From positions 22,860,640-22,924,639 of the forward strand of contig NC_053141.1 in the NCBI RefSeq assembly GCF_016808335.1: a stretch of DNA of 64,000 bases, written 5' to 3'. Under the pieces are notes generated by a model. It had not been told where the DNA came from, searched no databases, and worked only from the letters and a program-made list of their open reading frames with translations. Below, piece by piece: positions 46,001 to 56,118 of this stretch. Source of the DNA: Panicum virgatum (taxonomy: Eukaryota > Streptophyta > Magnoliopsida > Poales > Poaceae). The first letter of the stretch is position 1, and the number at the start of each line of letters is the position of its first letter. The translations under genes were made by a program, and so were the position numbers.

Positions 46001-46366
46001 CTCCGGTTGCAACCTTTTACGCGAGGCAAGGACGAAAGCGCGAGAGAGTTATTTAGCAGGTGTGTTTTACTCAACGTGCAGAGTAGATCTTAGCCGTTCT
46101 CCCGGGCCGGATCGTTACACTTCATACCAAGATATATTTCAATTCGGCTAAAACGATCATCAAACATATCATGCATATTTTGACCAATAAATTCTAACTT
46201 ATTATTCACATGACAAGAAACAACATTATCTATAGCATTAGCTACTTCGGAATTAAGGACATGCTGTTTGTTCTCATCGAATTTTACCTCAAATTGTGAA
46301 GCATCGAAGGCGGCATCCGTTATGACCTTCCCTTGTCGGTCGATGGAGAAATGCGAGATGTACTGC
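43041..46366 (-). pseudogene. Dasheng-like gag remnant, multiple stops, interrupted by a TRIM
   Basis: Minus-strand pieces in order from the N-terminal side: 46366-46120 (FDASQFEVKFDENKQHVLNS), then the TRIM. Next is 45148-44600 with TFSIDPKGRCRSYKRPYPDG, FTWFISLPPNS and KQKIHESVSEYIKRF. Next is 44379-44050 with a cysteine-poor knuckle-like CKFYNTFSHATNDCN. Then comes 44092-43760 with RRQIQSAVNEGRIIVPQMKV. The distal tail near 43260-43200 contains RRRLQRMRKKESMEQQ and MKQVWRPK, typical of this gag family. Stops occur between the pieces (for example before the knuckle and near 44845). Protease and later domains were not found. This is a decayed gag; particle assembly would need a partner element. 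Confidence 0.7.
45292..46119 (+). mobile_element. TRIM-type miniature LTR retrotransposon (828 bp)
   Basis: Two related LTRs at 45292-45558 and 45831-46119 start TGTAACAGCCCA. They end CGGGTCGTTATA and CGGATCGTTACA. A tRNA-Met primer site TGGTATCAGAGCC lies at 45560-45572 and a purine tract AGAGAGGGTGAT at 45819-45830. The interior is only 272 bp with no protein domain. The second LTR has a ~22-bp segment (around 45880) missing from the first. Flanks CATCA and CTTCA agree at four of five bases. It interrupts the Dasheng-like gag. Confidence 0.88.
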
Positions 46367-49300
46367 TGTAACAGAACCGCCTAAATTAAACCGGCTTAAG
46401 TGCCCTAACTATCATTTTAAGTATTAATCAAGCCACCGCGCACTTAAAATGGTGTAATCCGGCAGCCTGCTGGGTTAAGGATCGAAAACACCGGAAGTCT
46501 CACCCGAAGGTGAGCACAGATGATTACATGCAAACAGAAGTTTCTCAAATTTAAATTACAAAATAGAGCTTAACAAAATGAGTTTATCTAAAATATCAGA
46601 GTTCAAAAAGCAGTGAAAATTAAATAGAAGTTTGATTCAAAAATCACGATACTACGAAGACGTGAGGATGTCACATCGAGCCCACCAATGTGAACCCTAG
46701 TTAGCTCCAACCAGCAGCAGCTACCTGAAAAAAAGGGTAACAACAAACCCTGAGTATACTAATACTCAGCAAGACTTACCCGACACGGGTATACTTAGCC
46801 CACTATCTAGACATGAAAAACTTTTTGGCTCTGGAGTTTGTTATGCTGAAAAGCTACTAACACTAGATCCTTACTTTCAATATTTTAGCTCAATTTAAGT
46901 TTATCAAGTACCAACTAGATTTGCCTAAACATCTAGAGCACGCATGGTTGATCACATTATCTTTTCAGAGTACCACAGCCAAACATTCTCAGTTCAATCT
47001 CATTCCACTTCTTTACTACGATGTGATGAAGCGACCAAGGTTCTCTTACCTGAGAGAGATGGCGAATCGATCCGATTTAACCTTGCAAGGTGGACCTAAC
47101 ACACACGTCACATATAGGCCCCGTCGGACCATACGTGGCAACCCTTCACATATGCACACCGAATAGCCGAACTGCCCTGCGACCCGGGACTGCTAGCCCC
47201 ACCGATACCAACGAAGGGTCAGCATGAGTTTGTATACTAGCTCCATTGGTGAAGACAGTATCAAGTCCGCCTACCGGTGCACATATGGTACTGAGCTAAC
47301 CGGTTTCGACTACCTCCTACTTCCGGTATGTGGTTAGTACTGTTCAAACTTGGTCAGCACGGCCAACAACGGTACGGTCCTCAATCGACCTAGGCGGAGG
47401 CTCACTTTCCATTCATTCCATGCCCAGAACCAACTTTCCTCCGCCCGGTCTCCATTTTCCCTTTGTTTTCTCAATGCTTCATTCTCCAGTAACTTTTCCA
47501 TAAGTAACAAGACCTATATCTCGCGAGTGACAGGAATCACTCGACTTCTACCGGGTCCCTAATTAGCAAGCATTTCTAACGGTGCCTGTATACTAGTAGA
47601 GACTCATAGGTTCTTAGGGAGAAACATGCATACTAGGGTTTCATTCAACTCCTAGAAAACTTAATGCACAATACTTAAATAATAACATTGAATACTGAAA
47701 ATAGAGGTTATGCTCCAGGGCTTGCCTAGGAGTAACACTAAGCTAGTGTTAGTACTAACAAGGCCTTGGGCCCTTCCGACTTTGAGCCGGGTCTTCGGTT
47801 GCTCCAGCGGGTCCTTCTCTCTTCAGGATGTGTCCACCCAACACCGTCTTGTGGTTCGGTTCCGCCAGCACGTGCTTCACATCCACACGTGGTACATCTA
47901 GCGTACCTAAATGATATGCAACAATGCAAATGCAATGCAATTAAAGGAAAGACATGACTGGGCAATCATTTATCGAGTAAACACAACAATCAAACTCAAA
48001 AGGCAAAAGAGTTGGTGCTGCAACACGAAAGTTCATTCAAGTATTTTAGCCTGAAGTGTTTCCTACTAAAAAAACATTACTAGCTTGCTTAGAAAAAGCT
48101 AAGCAATGATATAAGGCAATTAGGAGCAATTTAAAATGATTTATTTAACTAAAAGATACATGGAATCAACGATATAAAAGTAACCTACATTCTAGTATTT
48201 AAAAGAGTTCACAAAACTTTTACCAGATCAACATGAGTTACTGAAATTAAACCTGCAGAAAAGAATTGCCTAGCAACCATTATAACAGAAAAGCTATGGC
48301 TAGCAACTAAATAAAAGCAGATACATGACTTGCAGCCTTAAACTTGTAAACAAAATTTACCAGCATGATGAGTTATTGATAAAGCATGCAACAATATTTT
48401 GCCAACATTTATTGACAACAGAAAACATTTAATTTAGCCCTAGCAAGACAAACAGAACAAAAACAGATTTACATGCACGCACATAGTTTCTGGACATGAA
48501 ATTTTTACAGTGAACTAAGCCTGCAAAGAGTACGCTATTGCATAAAATCCATAATTTTTGAACATCCAGAACTGCAAATATTAAATAAACAAGCTTAAAC
48601 AGGCATTATCCATGATTAAATCAATACATCATAAAAACATTGAACAGCTAGTAGGTTAAATATTTTTCCTAAGTTCTACATGCTAAAACAAAGCTAACCC
48701 AACTGGTTTTACATTTTTTTCACGCTCCTAACTTTTTTTAGGTAATTAATATTCTACAAAAGCATTTTCCTAGAATTAATCATAAATATATTACTTTTCA
48801 GCTACTCTAAACAAGATAAATCAGAAAAGGCATGCAAACTTAACCAAACAAATCCAAGAGAATTATCATAGAAACTAGGCATGAAAACAAAGCTAACAAA
48901 ACTAGTTTCACCATTTTGTCACTTTCCATCAAAAAGTTATGCAATAAACCACATTTTGGACAGCAAGCACGAGGTCGAGATAAAACCCTAACAAACAGCA
49001 AAGAAACATATGAGAAAGTCGCACCACTGGAAAGAACATTTCACAAGGAACCTAACAAAAATTTAGTTTGGAATTTTTAGAGCAATACCCAAATACATAA
49101 GCATTTTAATCACTTTTGCAAGATAAAACTAAAGAAAAATTCACAGCAATGTAACATACAAAACAATATTTTTCTTGAATAGATCTAAACTAAAGGAATA
49201 CAACAAAACAAGTTTCACATTTTTCTAAGCTATACACGAATTTCTACGAATTTTGCAAAATTGCTGCTCAACTAAACACCCTGAAAAATGCTAGATGCAC

Positions 49301-50447
49301 CCACAGCCGGCCAGCCCAGCGGCTGGCAGGTGGGGCCCACGGGCCAGCATCCCACCAGGCCGGGTCAAGGCAAAGCCGGCCTTGACCGCGGCGTGGGCGC
49401 GGCCATGATGGCGCGCGCGTCGCACGGTGCGCGCGCGCACGCGTCGCGCACGGCGACGGCGAGCGGCGGCGGCGCAAGACGACGTGGCGAGGCGAAGCCG
49501 AAGAGAGGCCGGGGGCACGAGCACGGCGTGGAGGGGATGGAGGCGAGCCTAACCAGCTATGACGCGGGCGGAGAACGGCAATGAGGAGGCGGCGCAACGG
49601 CGCCAGGCGGCGGCGGACAGCGAGCTCCGCCGGCGGCCCAGCAGTGAGGAGGAGGAGGCCGGGTGAGGGCCCAAATCGGTCGAGGATGGGGAGGGCTAGG
49701 TGGCGCGCGCGCTAGATTGGGGAGGACCTCACCGGCGGCGGCGAATCACGGCGGCGACAGAGCTGGGAGGGGCGGCGACCATGGGGAAGCAGAGCTACAG
49801 TTTGGGGGGAAAAGAAGGGGCCGGCTTCGCGGACAAGGAGAGAGCGAGGGGGGGCGGATAAGGATGCTCGCGGCACAAGGATCGCTGGCGCGTGGCACGA
49901 GGTTGACCGGCGGCATGGCGACGCGTGCCGCGGCAGAGCAGAGCAGGGAAGAGGAGAAGAGGAGGCTGACGGGTGGGCCCGGGCGAGGAAAAAAAGAAAC
50001 AAGTTTGAAATTCAAAACGGAGATGTTCCCAGGTTCAAAAATTCACTAAATGTTTACAGGAAATAGATAAAATCAACAAGAATACAATGCATGAAGAATC
50101 ACTTGAAAAGCTTTTGTAATTTGGTCGCAACAAAAAGAACAAATAGACTACTTTTGAAATTTCCTAGAATTTTGTGTCTCTGTTGAAAGGTCACAAAATT
50201 CTGCATAAATATTTTTAAATCAACATTTGAAATCTAGTATTTGAATAAAATTTTTGGGGGCCAAGTTGTGTAGAAAAATTTAAACTTTCTTCACAAGCAT
50301 TCATTCAAACAAGCATCAATTTAAATTTCAAACAAAAACTCACATACATATGATGCTCCATTATGCCTTGATGATGCTTACGATGATGTTATTTAAATGT
50401 TAAGCATGTTTTTACATTTGGACCTAAATTAACACTGGGGTGTTACA
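46367..50447 (-). mobile_element. 3' LTR (4,081 bp) of a minus-strand Ty3/gypsy element
   Basis: The ends are TGTAACAGAACCGCC at 46367 and GGGGTGTTACA at 50447. The sequence just right of 50447, read in reverse, is a polypurine tract (AAGGGGGTGAGG) preceded by CTCGGGACGAGATTC. This is the same arrangement as before the 3' LTR of the young chromodomain element, so this LTR is the 3' LTR of a minus-strand relative. Motifs near 46760 and 47080 are shared with the LTR at 4179-6841. It contains AT-rich (48000-49260) and GC-rich (49290-50000) blocks. Open frames in the GC-rich block on both strands are compositional. Confidence 0.8.
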
Positions 50448-50516
50448 GCCTCACCCCCTTAAAAGAATCTCGTCCCGAGATTCAGAACGAAAGACTCTCA
50501 AAGGAAAAGGAGCAGA
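50448..50516 (-). other. Polypurine tract and 3' interior stub of the same element
   Basis: The minus-strand purine tract is about 50449-50462, then sequence homologous to the 22994-23017 region of the young element. After only 69 bp the interior is interrupted by an Athila-like LTR at 50517. It presumably continues at 61051. Confidence 0.75.
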
Positions 50517-51934
50517 TGTTGGCGCTCCTTAAGTATCCATTTTATCCCCTGTTTAACTTTGATAATGGCATGAATTTAATATCAAAATCACTAACCATCC
50601 TAACCTCGGGCCAATTATTGGTCGTTTTCACGTTTGCACATATATTTTGGAGGTACTTCGTTTTTACAGGTTTTTGACCAATTTTGGAGCATGAAATGGC
50701 GAGGCCCACGATCACGCGATGACACGAAGAATGACGAAGGCCAAAGCCCGAACAAAGGATCGTAGGCCATGATGATTAGAGGCCCATTCATGCACATCCA
50801 CCCTCCAATGAAGCCCAAAAGACAAAGCCCACAAGATAAGATTGAGATACTTCGGAGCTAAGCAAAGCAAAGAGATATTTAAGGAAGGATTTTCCATCCT
50901 ATCCTTCTCCTCGAAGAAATCTTGAAGATAACGATGTCTAAAGGGGTGCAATCGTGAAAGACATAAACTCTAGAAGATTCCAGGAGACATGGGGAGAAAG
51001 TTGAGCACCAGCCGAAGAAGGAAAGACCCAGGCCCGCCGGCCTAGGCTTATTGGGCCGGCTGGCCCAGGCCTTTTTTAGGTCGGTTCGACCTCCCCTTTG
51101 ACCGAGGGTTCCCTGAGGCTATTTAAAGACCCCTTCCCAAGATTCACATAGAGAGCAATTCGGGAGACGACGCCAAGGAGCAGAGAAGATAGAGGGACAC
51201 CTCTCGGAGAGCCGAGGGTCGTGCTAGTTGTCTAGGGTTTGCCCTAGCCGACGTGGGAACCTTGCAAGGAAGACCACGTCGGAGTTCTGGAGCTAGGATC
51301 ATCAAGATCAAGGTAGGGCCCCGGTTGTGATCTTGTGATGTACTATCATTCATGGTGAAGTTATTTGTGTTTCCGAATATTTAGCGACCATGTTCTCCTC
51401 TTTCGATTTCGTTCTTTTCTTTGGGTTCGCTTCATCTTAGATCTATTATTGAGATAGATCACTTAGCATGATCTTGTAGTCATGGTGGCTAGAGGTTCAT
51501 GGCGGAACTACCAAAGTGAGTTCGACTTGCTTCAGGGTATCCCGTTGAAAAGGGGGGCGTCGTGACAGGCCGTCTCCACAGAGTAGGTTGGGCGTCGTGA
51601 CAGGCCGTCCTTTTGGGTTTAAAGAGGCTTTTCATTGAGATTCACATCTATCTTACTTCACTTTATCTAGCTGGAACTACAACATATGCATGATCTAGGT
51701 GATCTAGATTGGTTATCTCTAACTTTCTCTTGCTACCTTCGGTGTTTGTCGTGTTTTTAGTAGATTAGACTCGTTTTCACCATCTCACACAAAAGGAATC
51801 TCTATGCTAGTAGATTGTTTCTTGTCTCTTTGGTTCCGTGGATTGATAAACCTTGGGGGAATACTTTGAGGGAAAAGCTACACGAAACCGTGCGCTTGCG
51901 GTATATAAATCGGGGGCGCTAAGGAGCGTCAACA
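50517..51934 (+). repeat. 5' LTR of the Athila-like element
   Basis: It has a TATA-like CTATTTAAAGACCCC at about 51118. At 51555-51610 the phrase GGGCGTCGTGACAGGCCGTC occurs twice, replacing about 24 different bases in the 3' LTR (around 60700-60725), which looks like local duplication or template switching. It ends just before the primer site. Confidence 0.93.
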
Positions 51935-51942
51935 AGCTTTTT

Positions 51943-51960
51943 TGGCGCCGTTGCCGGGGA
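51943..51960 (+). other. Primer-binding site, Athila type (tRNA-Asp)
   Basis: TGGCGCCGTTGCCGGGGA begins eight bases after the LTR. This sequence is characteristic of Athila/Tat elements and is attributed to priming by tRNA-Asp; the tRNA assignment is from memory of the family. Confidence 0.8.
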
Positions 51961-52200
51961 ACCATCGATTTAAGATCCAATCTTACTTGCATTCGTAAAT
52001 ATTTCTTGATTTTTTCTTTTGACCTTTTTAGATCTCTTATTTTTCTGAAGTAACTAAAAAAACGGATCTATTCCACGAAAATCAATCTAATCTAGAGTTT
52101 TCTTTATTTTGATTTATTTTTCCTTTATGTTTTAGATCTTGTATATTCATCTTTTAGATCTCGTATATATTTTTCTTTTTTCACTAACCCCTAACAGGAG

Positions 52201-54717
52201 ATGGACGGGAGCCTCTCCAACAAACCCGAAAATTTTGTGGATGATCCAGAAAAAATTTACAGGCAAAGGAGACGAGAAGCACGATCAAGGAAGCCGGAAC
52301 TAGTAGATCCAGAAGTTGAAGCCGACGATTCATCGTCTTCACCTCAAGCAACTCCACCAACAAGTCCAAAGGAGGCGCCACTTCACCAAGGGATGGCGCT
52401 ACCGGAGCCAGAGCGTACGATCGGAGAGCTATGCACTCCGGACGTTCGGGACTTGCCGATCCAAAATCTCGACAACATCGGTGTTCCGTTCGAGATCAAG
52501 ACTTCAATCATAAGGATGGTGCAAAGCTCGCCCTTCACTGGAAAAGAAGACGCTAATCTACATCTTCAAGCGTTCCTCCAACTATGCCGCACCTTCGACA
52601 TGCAAGGGATGACTCAAGATCAAGTAAGAGCGAGGCTCTTTCCATTCTCTCTACTTGGGAGAGCGCTGCAATGGTTTCATTCTCTACCACCGCACACGGT
52701 GCAAAATTGGGAGTCCTTGATGAAAGAGTTCATGACGGAGTTCTACTCGCCGGGCAAGACCCAGATTCTGCGCAACAAGATTGCAACATTCGCGCAAGCC
52801 CCGACCGAGACTATTGCCGAAGCCTATGAGCGCTTCAACGACTACATCCACGCCGTACCTCATCACAAGTTCTCAAGGGAGGATGTGGTCCAGAAGTTCT
52901 ATCAAGGCCTCACTACTGCATCAAGGGGGATCATTGACGCATCGGCCGGAGGTTCTATCATTGAGCTCACGCCTACTCAAGTTTTCAAACTATTCAAGAA
53001 GGTGGCGGACAATGACGCATGGGCATCATCGGGGCGCCTGCAACCACTCCAAGCCGTGGGCGCCGCGAAGAGTGTATTACAAGTGGAACGCGAAGAAGTG
53101 CTAGAAGGGAAGATCGACTCGCTCATGAGAAGGTTGGAGAAGATGGAAGTGGAAAAGAGAGAAGCCCAAGTTATCGATTTGAAGGCGGCCGAAGCAAGGT
53201 CTACATGTGAAGAATGTGGAGAGTACGGCCATGTGCAAAAGAATTGCCCGGAGGAAGCCAAGATGCTCGATTACATGAAGAAGGGAGAATGGATTCCGCC
53301 GACCAACTTCCGCTACAGGCAAGGTAGACCCCAATTTAATGCAAGCTCTTCCATTCAAAACTCGGTGCCTCTTCGTATACAATTGAAGGAGTTTATGGAG
53401 GAGCAAGGCAAGATCAACAAGGACACCGTCACCAAGTTCAAGGCTATGGACAAGATCTTGGAGAACATTGATGGCAAGGTGACGGAGGTCGGGAGCTCTA
53501 ACCTTCAAGTACTCAACATGATGAAGATGCTAGAAACACAAGTAGCCCAGCTCGCCGGACGCCTATCTAGCAACGAAGGAAAATTGCCCGGGCAACCTCA
53601 AAGTCCGGAGACGGCTAAGGCAATTCAAACTCGCTCGGGAAAGGAGACCGAAGAACCCGAACATGCAGCGGGAGCAAGGAAGCCTAAGCCAAGAGTTGAA
53701 GTGGAGACCATCATCAAGGAGAAGGCACCTACTCTTATGCCAGAGATAGTCACCGAAGAGCCGGAGTTTGAGCTAGATGATATAGACACCAAGATTCTAC
53801 CGCCAAGGCCACGATACCGGAAAGGTAAACACGAAGATGAGCAATTCAACAAATTTGTTGAGATGGTACGCAGGTTGAGCATCAATATGCCGCTCTTGGA
53901 TGCTCTACAAGTTCCGACGTATTCTCGCTACTTCAAAGACATCATGGGAAACAAGCGCGAGATACCGCCAAGCACTGTCAAGCTAACTGAGGAATGTAGC
54001 GCGACAATCGCTAATGAAGCTCCAGAAAAGAAGAGGGACCCCGGATGTCCTACCATCCCGTGTTCCATTGGATCTCTTATGTTCGAAAGAGCACTTTGTG
54101 ATCTCGGTGCAAGTGTGAGCGTCATGCCAAAGAATGTGTTCGAGAAGCTATGCTTACCGGAGCTGGAACCCACCGCCATGTGCCTAGAGTTAGCAGACAA
54201 TTCCGTTCGCTATCCTTTGGGAATCGCCGAAGATGTGCCCGTGAAGATTGGAGAACACTTAGTCCCCGTTGACTTTGTGATTCTCGATATGGGAGAAGGG
54301 AGCAAGGCGCCTCTCATACTTGGGAGGCCTTTCCTCAAGACCGCAAGGGCAAACATCGACGTTGGCAAGGGGGAGATAAAGTTCGACATCAATGGCACCA
54401 CAAGCGAATTCAAGTTTCGTCCATGCCACGAGGTATGCAACATGATCAATGTTAAATATGTTCCGCCTCACCGCCGTGTCACAGAGGAGAAGCCAAAGAA
54501 AGAAGAGGAGCCGAACAAGAAGGAAGCGAAGAAGGAGATAGAAGTCGTCGCGTCCATCGCGACAAAGAAGATCGTTGCACCCGTCAACAAGAAAGCTAAA
54601 AGCCCGCCTGTGAAGACCAAAAAGACGACTAACGTAGAAGACAAACCCGCACCAAGGATTGTGCGGAAGTGGGTACCCAAGACTGCAGCGCCATCATCGA
54701 GTGTTGGTCCGAAGTGA
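52201..54717 (+). CDS. Athila-like Gag-protease, 838 aa, intact frame
   Basis: The start ATG at 52201 follows AACAGGAG and gives MDGSLSNKPENF. The gag domain spans about residues 110-245 (FPFSLLGRALQWFHSLPPHT, AEAYERFNDYIHAVPHHKFS). A CCHC zinc knuckle CEECGEYGHVQKNC lies at 336-349. A charged, coiled-coil-like region follows (about 390-460), then a protease with DLGASVSVMP at about 634-643. D-L-G in place of D-T/S-G is usual in Athila proteases. LILGRPFLKTARANIDVGKG follows. The Lys/Glu-rich tail (after about 755) ends at TGA 54715-54717. Full Athila elements continue into reverse transcriptase here; this one stops. The open frame over 838 codons suggests selection or recent loss of pol. Its products would build particles and process Gag, with reverse transcriptase and integrase supplied by another element. 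Confidence 0.92.
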   Translation: MDGSLSNKPENFVDDPEKIYRQRRREARSRKPELVDPEVEADDSSSSPQATPPTSPKEAPLHQGMALPEPERTIGELCTPDVRDLPIQNLDNIGVPFEIKTSIIRMVQSSPFTGKEDANLHLQAFLQLCRTFDMQGMTQDQVRARLFPFSLLGRALQWFHSLPPHTVQNWESLMKEFMTEFYSPGKTQILRNKIATFAQAPTETIAEAYERFNDYIHAVPHHKFSREDVVQKFYQGLTTASRGIIDASAGGSIIELTPTQVFKLFKKVADNDAWASSGRLQPLQAVGAAKSVLQVEREEVLEGKIDSLMRRLEKMEVEKREAQVIDLKAAEARSTCEECGEYGHVQKNCPEEAKMLDYMKKGEWIPPTNFRYRQGRPQFNASSSIQNSVPLRIQLKEFMEEQGKINKDTVTKFKAMDKILENIDGKVTEVGSSNLQVLNMMKMLETQVAQLAGRLSSNEGKLPGQPQSPETAKAIQTRSGKETEEPEHAAGARKPKPRVEVETIIKEKAPTLMPEIVTEEPEFELDDIDTKILPPRPRYRKGKHEDEQFNKFVEMVRRLSINMPLLDALQVPTYSRYFKDIMGNKREIPPSTVKLTEECSATIANEAPEKKRDPGCPTIPCSIGSLMFERALCDLGASVSVMPKNVFEKLCLPELEPTAMCLELADNSVRYPLGIAEDVPVKIGEHLVPVDFVILDMGEGSKAPLILGRPFLKTARANIDVGKGEIKFDINGTTSEFKFRPCHEVCNMINVKYVPPHRRVTEEKPKKEEEPNKKEAKKEIEVVASIATKKIVAPVNKKAKSPPVKTKKTTNVEDKPAPRIVRKWVPKTAAPSSSVGPK

Positions 54718-56118
54718 AGAAGAAGAAAGTCTAGCTATAGACTATAAACGAAGCGCTTTGCGGGAGGCAACCCGTTCGTCGAGTCAAGAATAAAGCTGCC
54801 GGGAGTTCAACCCGTTCGTCGAGTCAAGAATAAGCTGCCGGGAGGACAACCCGCGAAAGGTTTAGGTAAGTGAGTCGAGAATTTTGCTACGCAAGAACAT
54901 GATATACTTTTGAATAATTGGTAATTCGGTCAATCAATTCGATTTGGATTTTATTCGCTCGGTCATTCCGATGTTATCTCTTATTTTAAACCAATGACAT
55001 GAGCCATCCTATGATTTATTTGCCTCTTCTTTAGAAAGCCAAAACCAAAATTCCATATCTATTTTTGGCAACCGTCCTGTCCATGACGGCCGGACCAAGT
55101 TGAGTTAAAACACACGAGTAGAGCCGGGCTATGTTACTTAAATTCTTGATGCGTAGGTTCACACAAACATAGAGAGAATTTTCAGTTTCATTACCATAGG
55201 ACTAGAATTTTCCTAACCTTAATTATTCTCTTTTCCAAAATTCTCTCTCTCATTTTGGCAAAAATTAGAACCTAAACCCAAGACCCACGGTTGAATTCGA
55301 GATTGTTCGCTATCAATTCATGAAAGTGAACGGTTCCGGTGCAACCAAAATTAATGTAGTCGGGAAATATTTTTCGACTTACAAATGTAAAGATGTTTCA
55401 ATTCCCCTCTAATTATTCATTTAAACTCCTTGCATGCTTTGAGTCAATTCTGAAATTTTGAAGTTAGAGGAGGATTAAACATCTAAGCATCAATTGGAAA
55501 GGGTTTATGTGCTTGATTAACATCCATTGATCAAAGTGAGTTCACGGGAAAGAGTTGTGCTCTCTACCTACCACCACATGCAAATGATTCAAAGGAGGGG
55601 GCAGCCATGCATGGGAAGGACAAGTGATTTTCAGCAAAGATGGCACCATGTGATGAATGATTAAGCATGGGACAAGGTGAATGACACAAAGTGGAGAAAT
55701 AATGTTGCAAGTGGACATCAAAGGCAAAGAAGGAGTGGTTCACATGATTTGGGCGGTGCAAAGCATACAAGATGTACTGGACAGAAGCAAATAATTGCAC
55801 CAGGAAGCCACCAGAGAAAATTGAAGTGGAGAAGAGGGAAAAACACCCTAGGCCGGCCGGCCTGGCCCCTATTTATGCCCTCTAGTACTCCCCTTTGGCA
55901 GGTATGCTCCTCACTCATTTCCTTGCTTATGTTCTTCAAGTTCTTTGCCCAGAAACATCAGTTAGAGCCCTGAAAAATTCGTCCACCAAAATCTACTCCA
56001 AAAATCTCAGAAAATTCACCACAATTCCTAGTTTGTTCCACTCTTCGATATATTGTTCTCCCGCCGGCAAGAAACCCCCAGTGTGTTTGTTTTTGAGTGT
56101 GTGCAGCAAGGAGTCACC
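54718..56118 (+). other. Spacer between Gag-protease and ORF-1 where pol is missing
   Basis: Just after the gag stop comes GGGAGGCAACCCG, a phrase I associate with the end of pol in Athila elements, so the pol deletion junction probably lies within about 50 bp of 54717. A 40-bp unit (CCCGTTCGTCGAGTCAAGAA...) is repeated at 54771 and 54811. The remainder is AT-rich, with a CTAGGCCGGCCGGCCTGG palindromic phrase near 55848 shared with the LTRs. No coding sequence recognised; it may be leader for a subgenomic or spliced ORF-1 message. Confidence 0.6.

Larger units (their letters stand above)
42482..46366 (-). mobile_element. Dasheng-like, gag-only Ty3/gypsy (Tat-lineage) element, 5' end missing
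   Basis: On the minus strand the element ends at left with an LTR (42482-43027), preceded by a polypurine tract. Gag sequence lies to the right and continues to 46366, where a foreign LTR cuts it. Between gag and the LTR there are only a few hundred bases of gag-C-terminal-like sequence and no reverse transcriptase, RNase H or integrase. This architecture and the gag motifs match the rice Dasheng type of non-autonomous element. It carries a TRIM insertion at 45292-46119. ACCGGTCAGACCGGTC words are frequent in and near the LTR. Confidence 0.7.

Noticed and set aside
49290..50050. Open frames on both strands in the GC-rich part of the 4.1-kb LTR
   Set aside because: Located inside an LTR, compositionally driven, no recognisable motif.
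52201..54717. An ordinary host gene for the 838-codon frame
   Set aside because: Gag domain, CCHC knuckle, DLGA protease motif, flanking LTRs and primer site show that it is retrotransposon Gag-protease.
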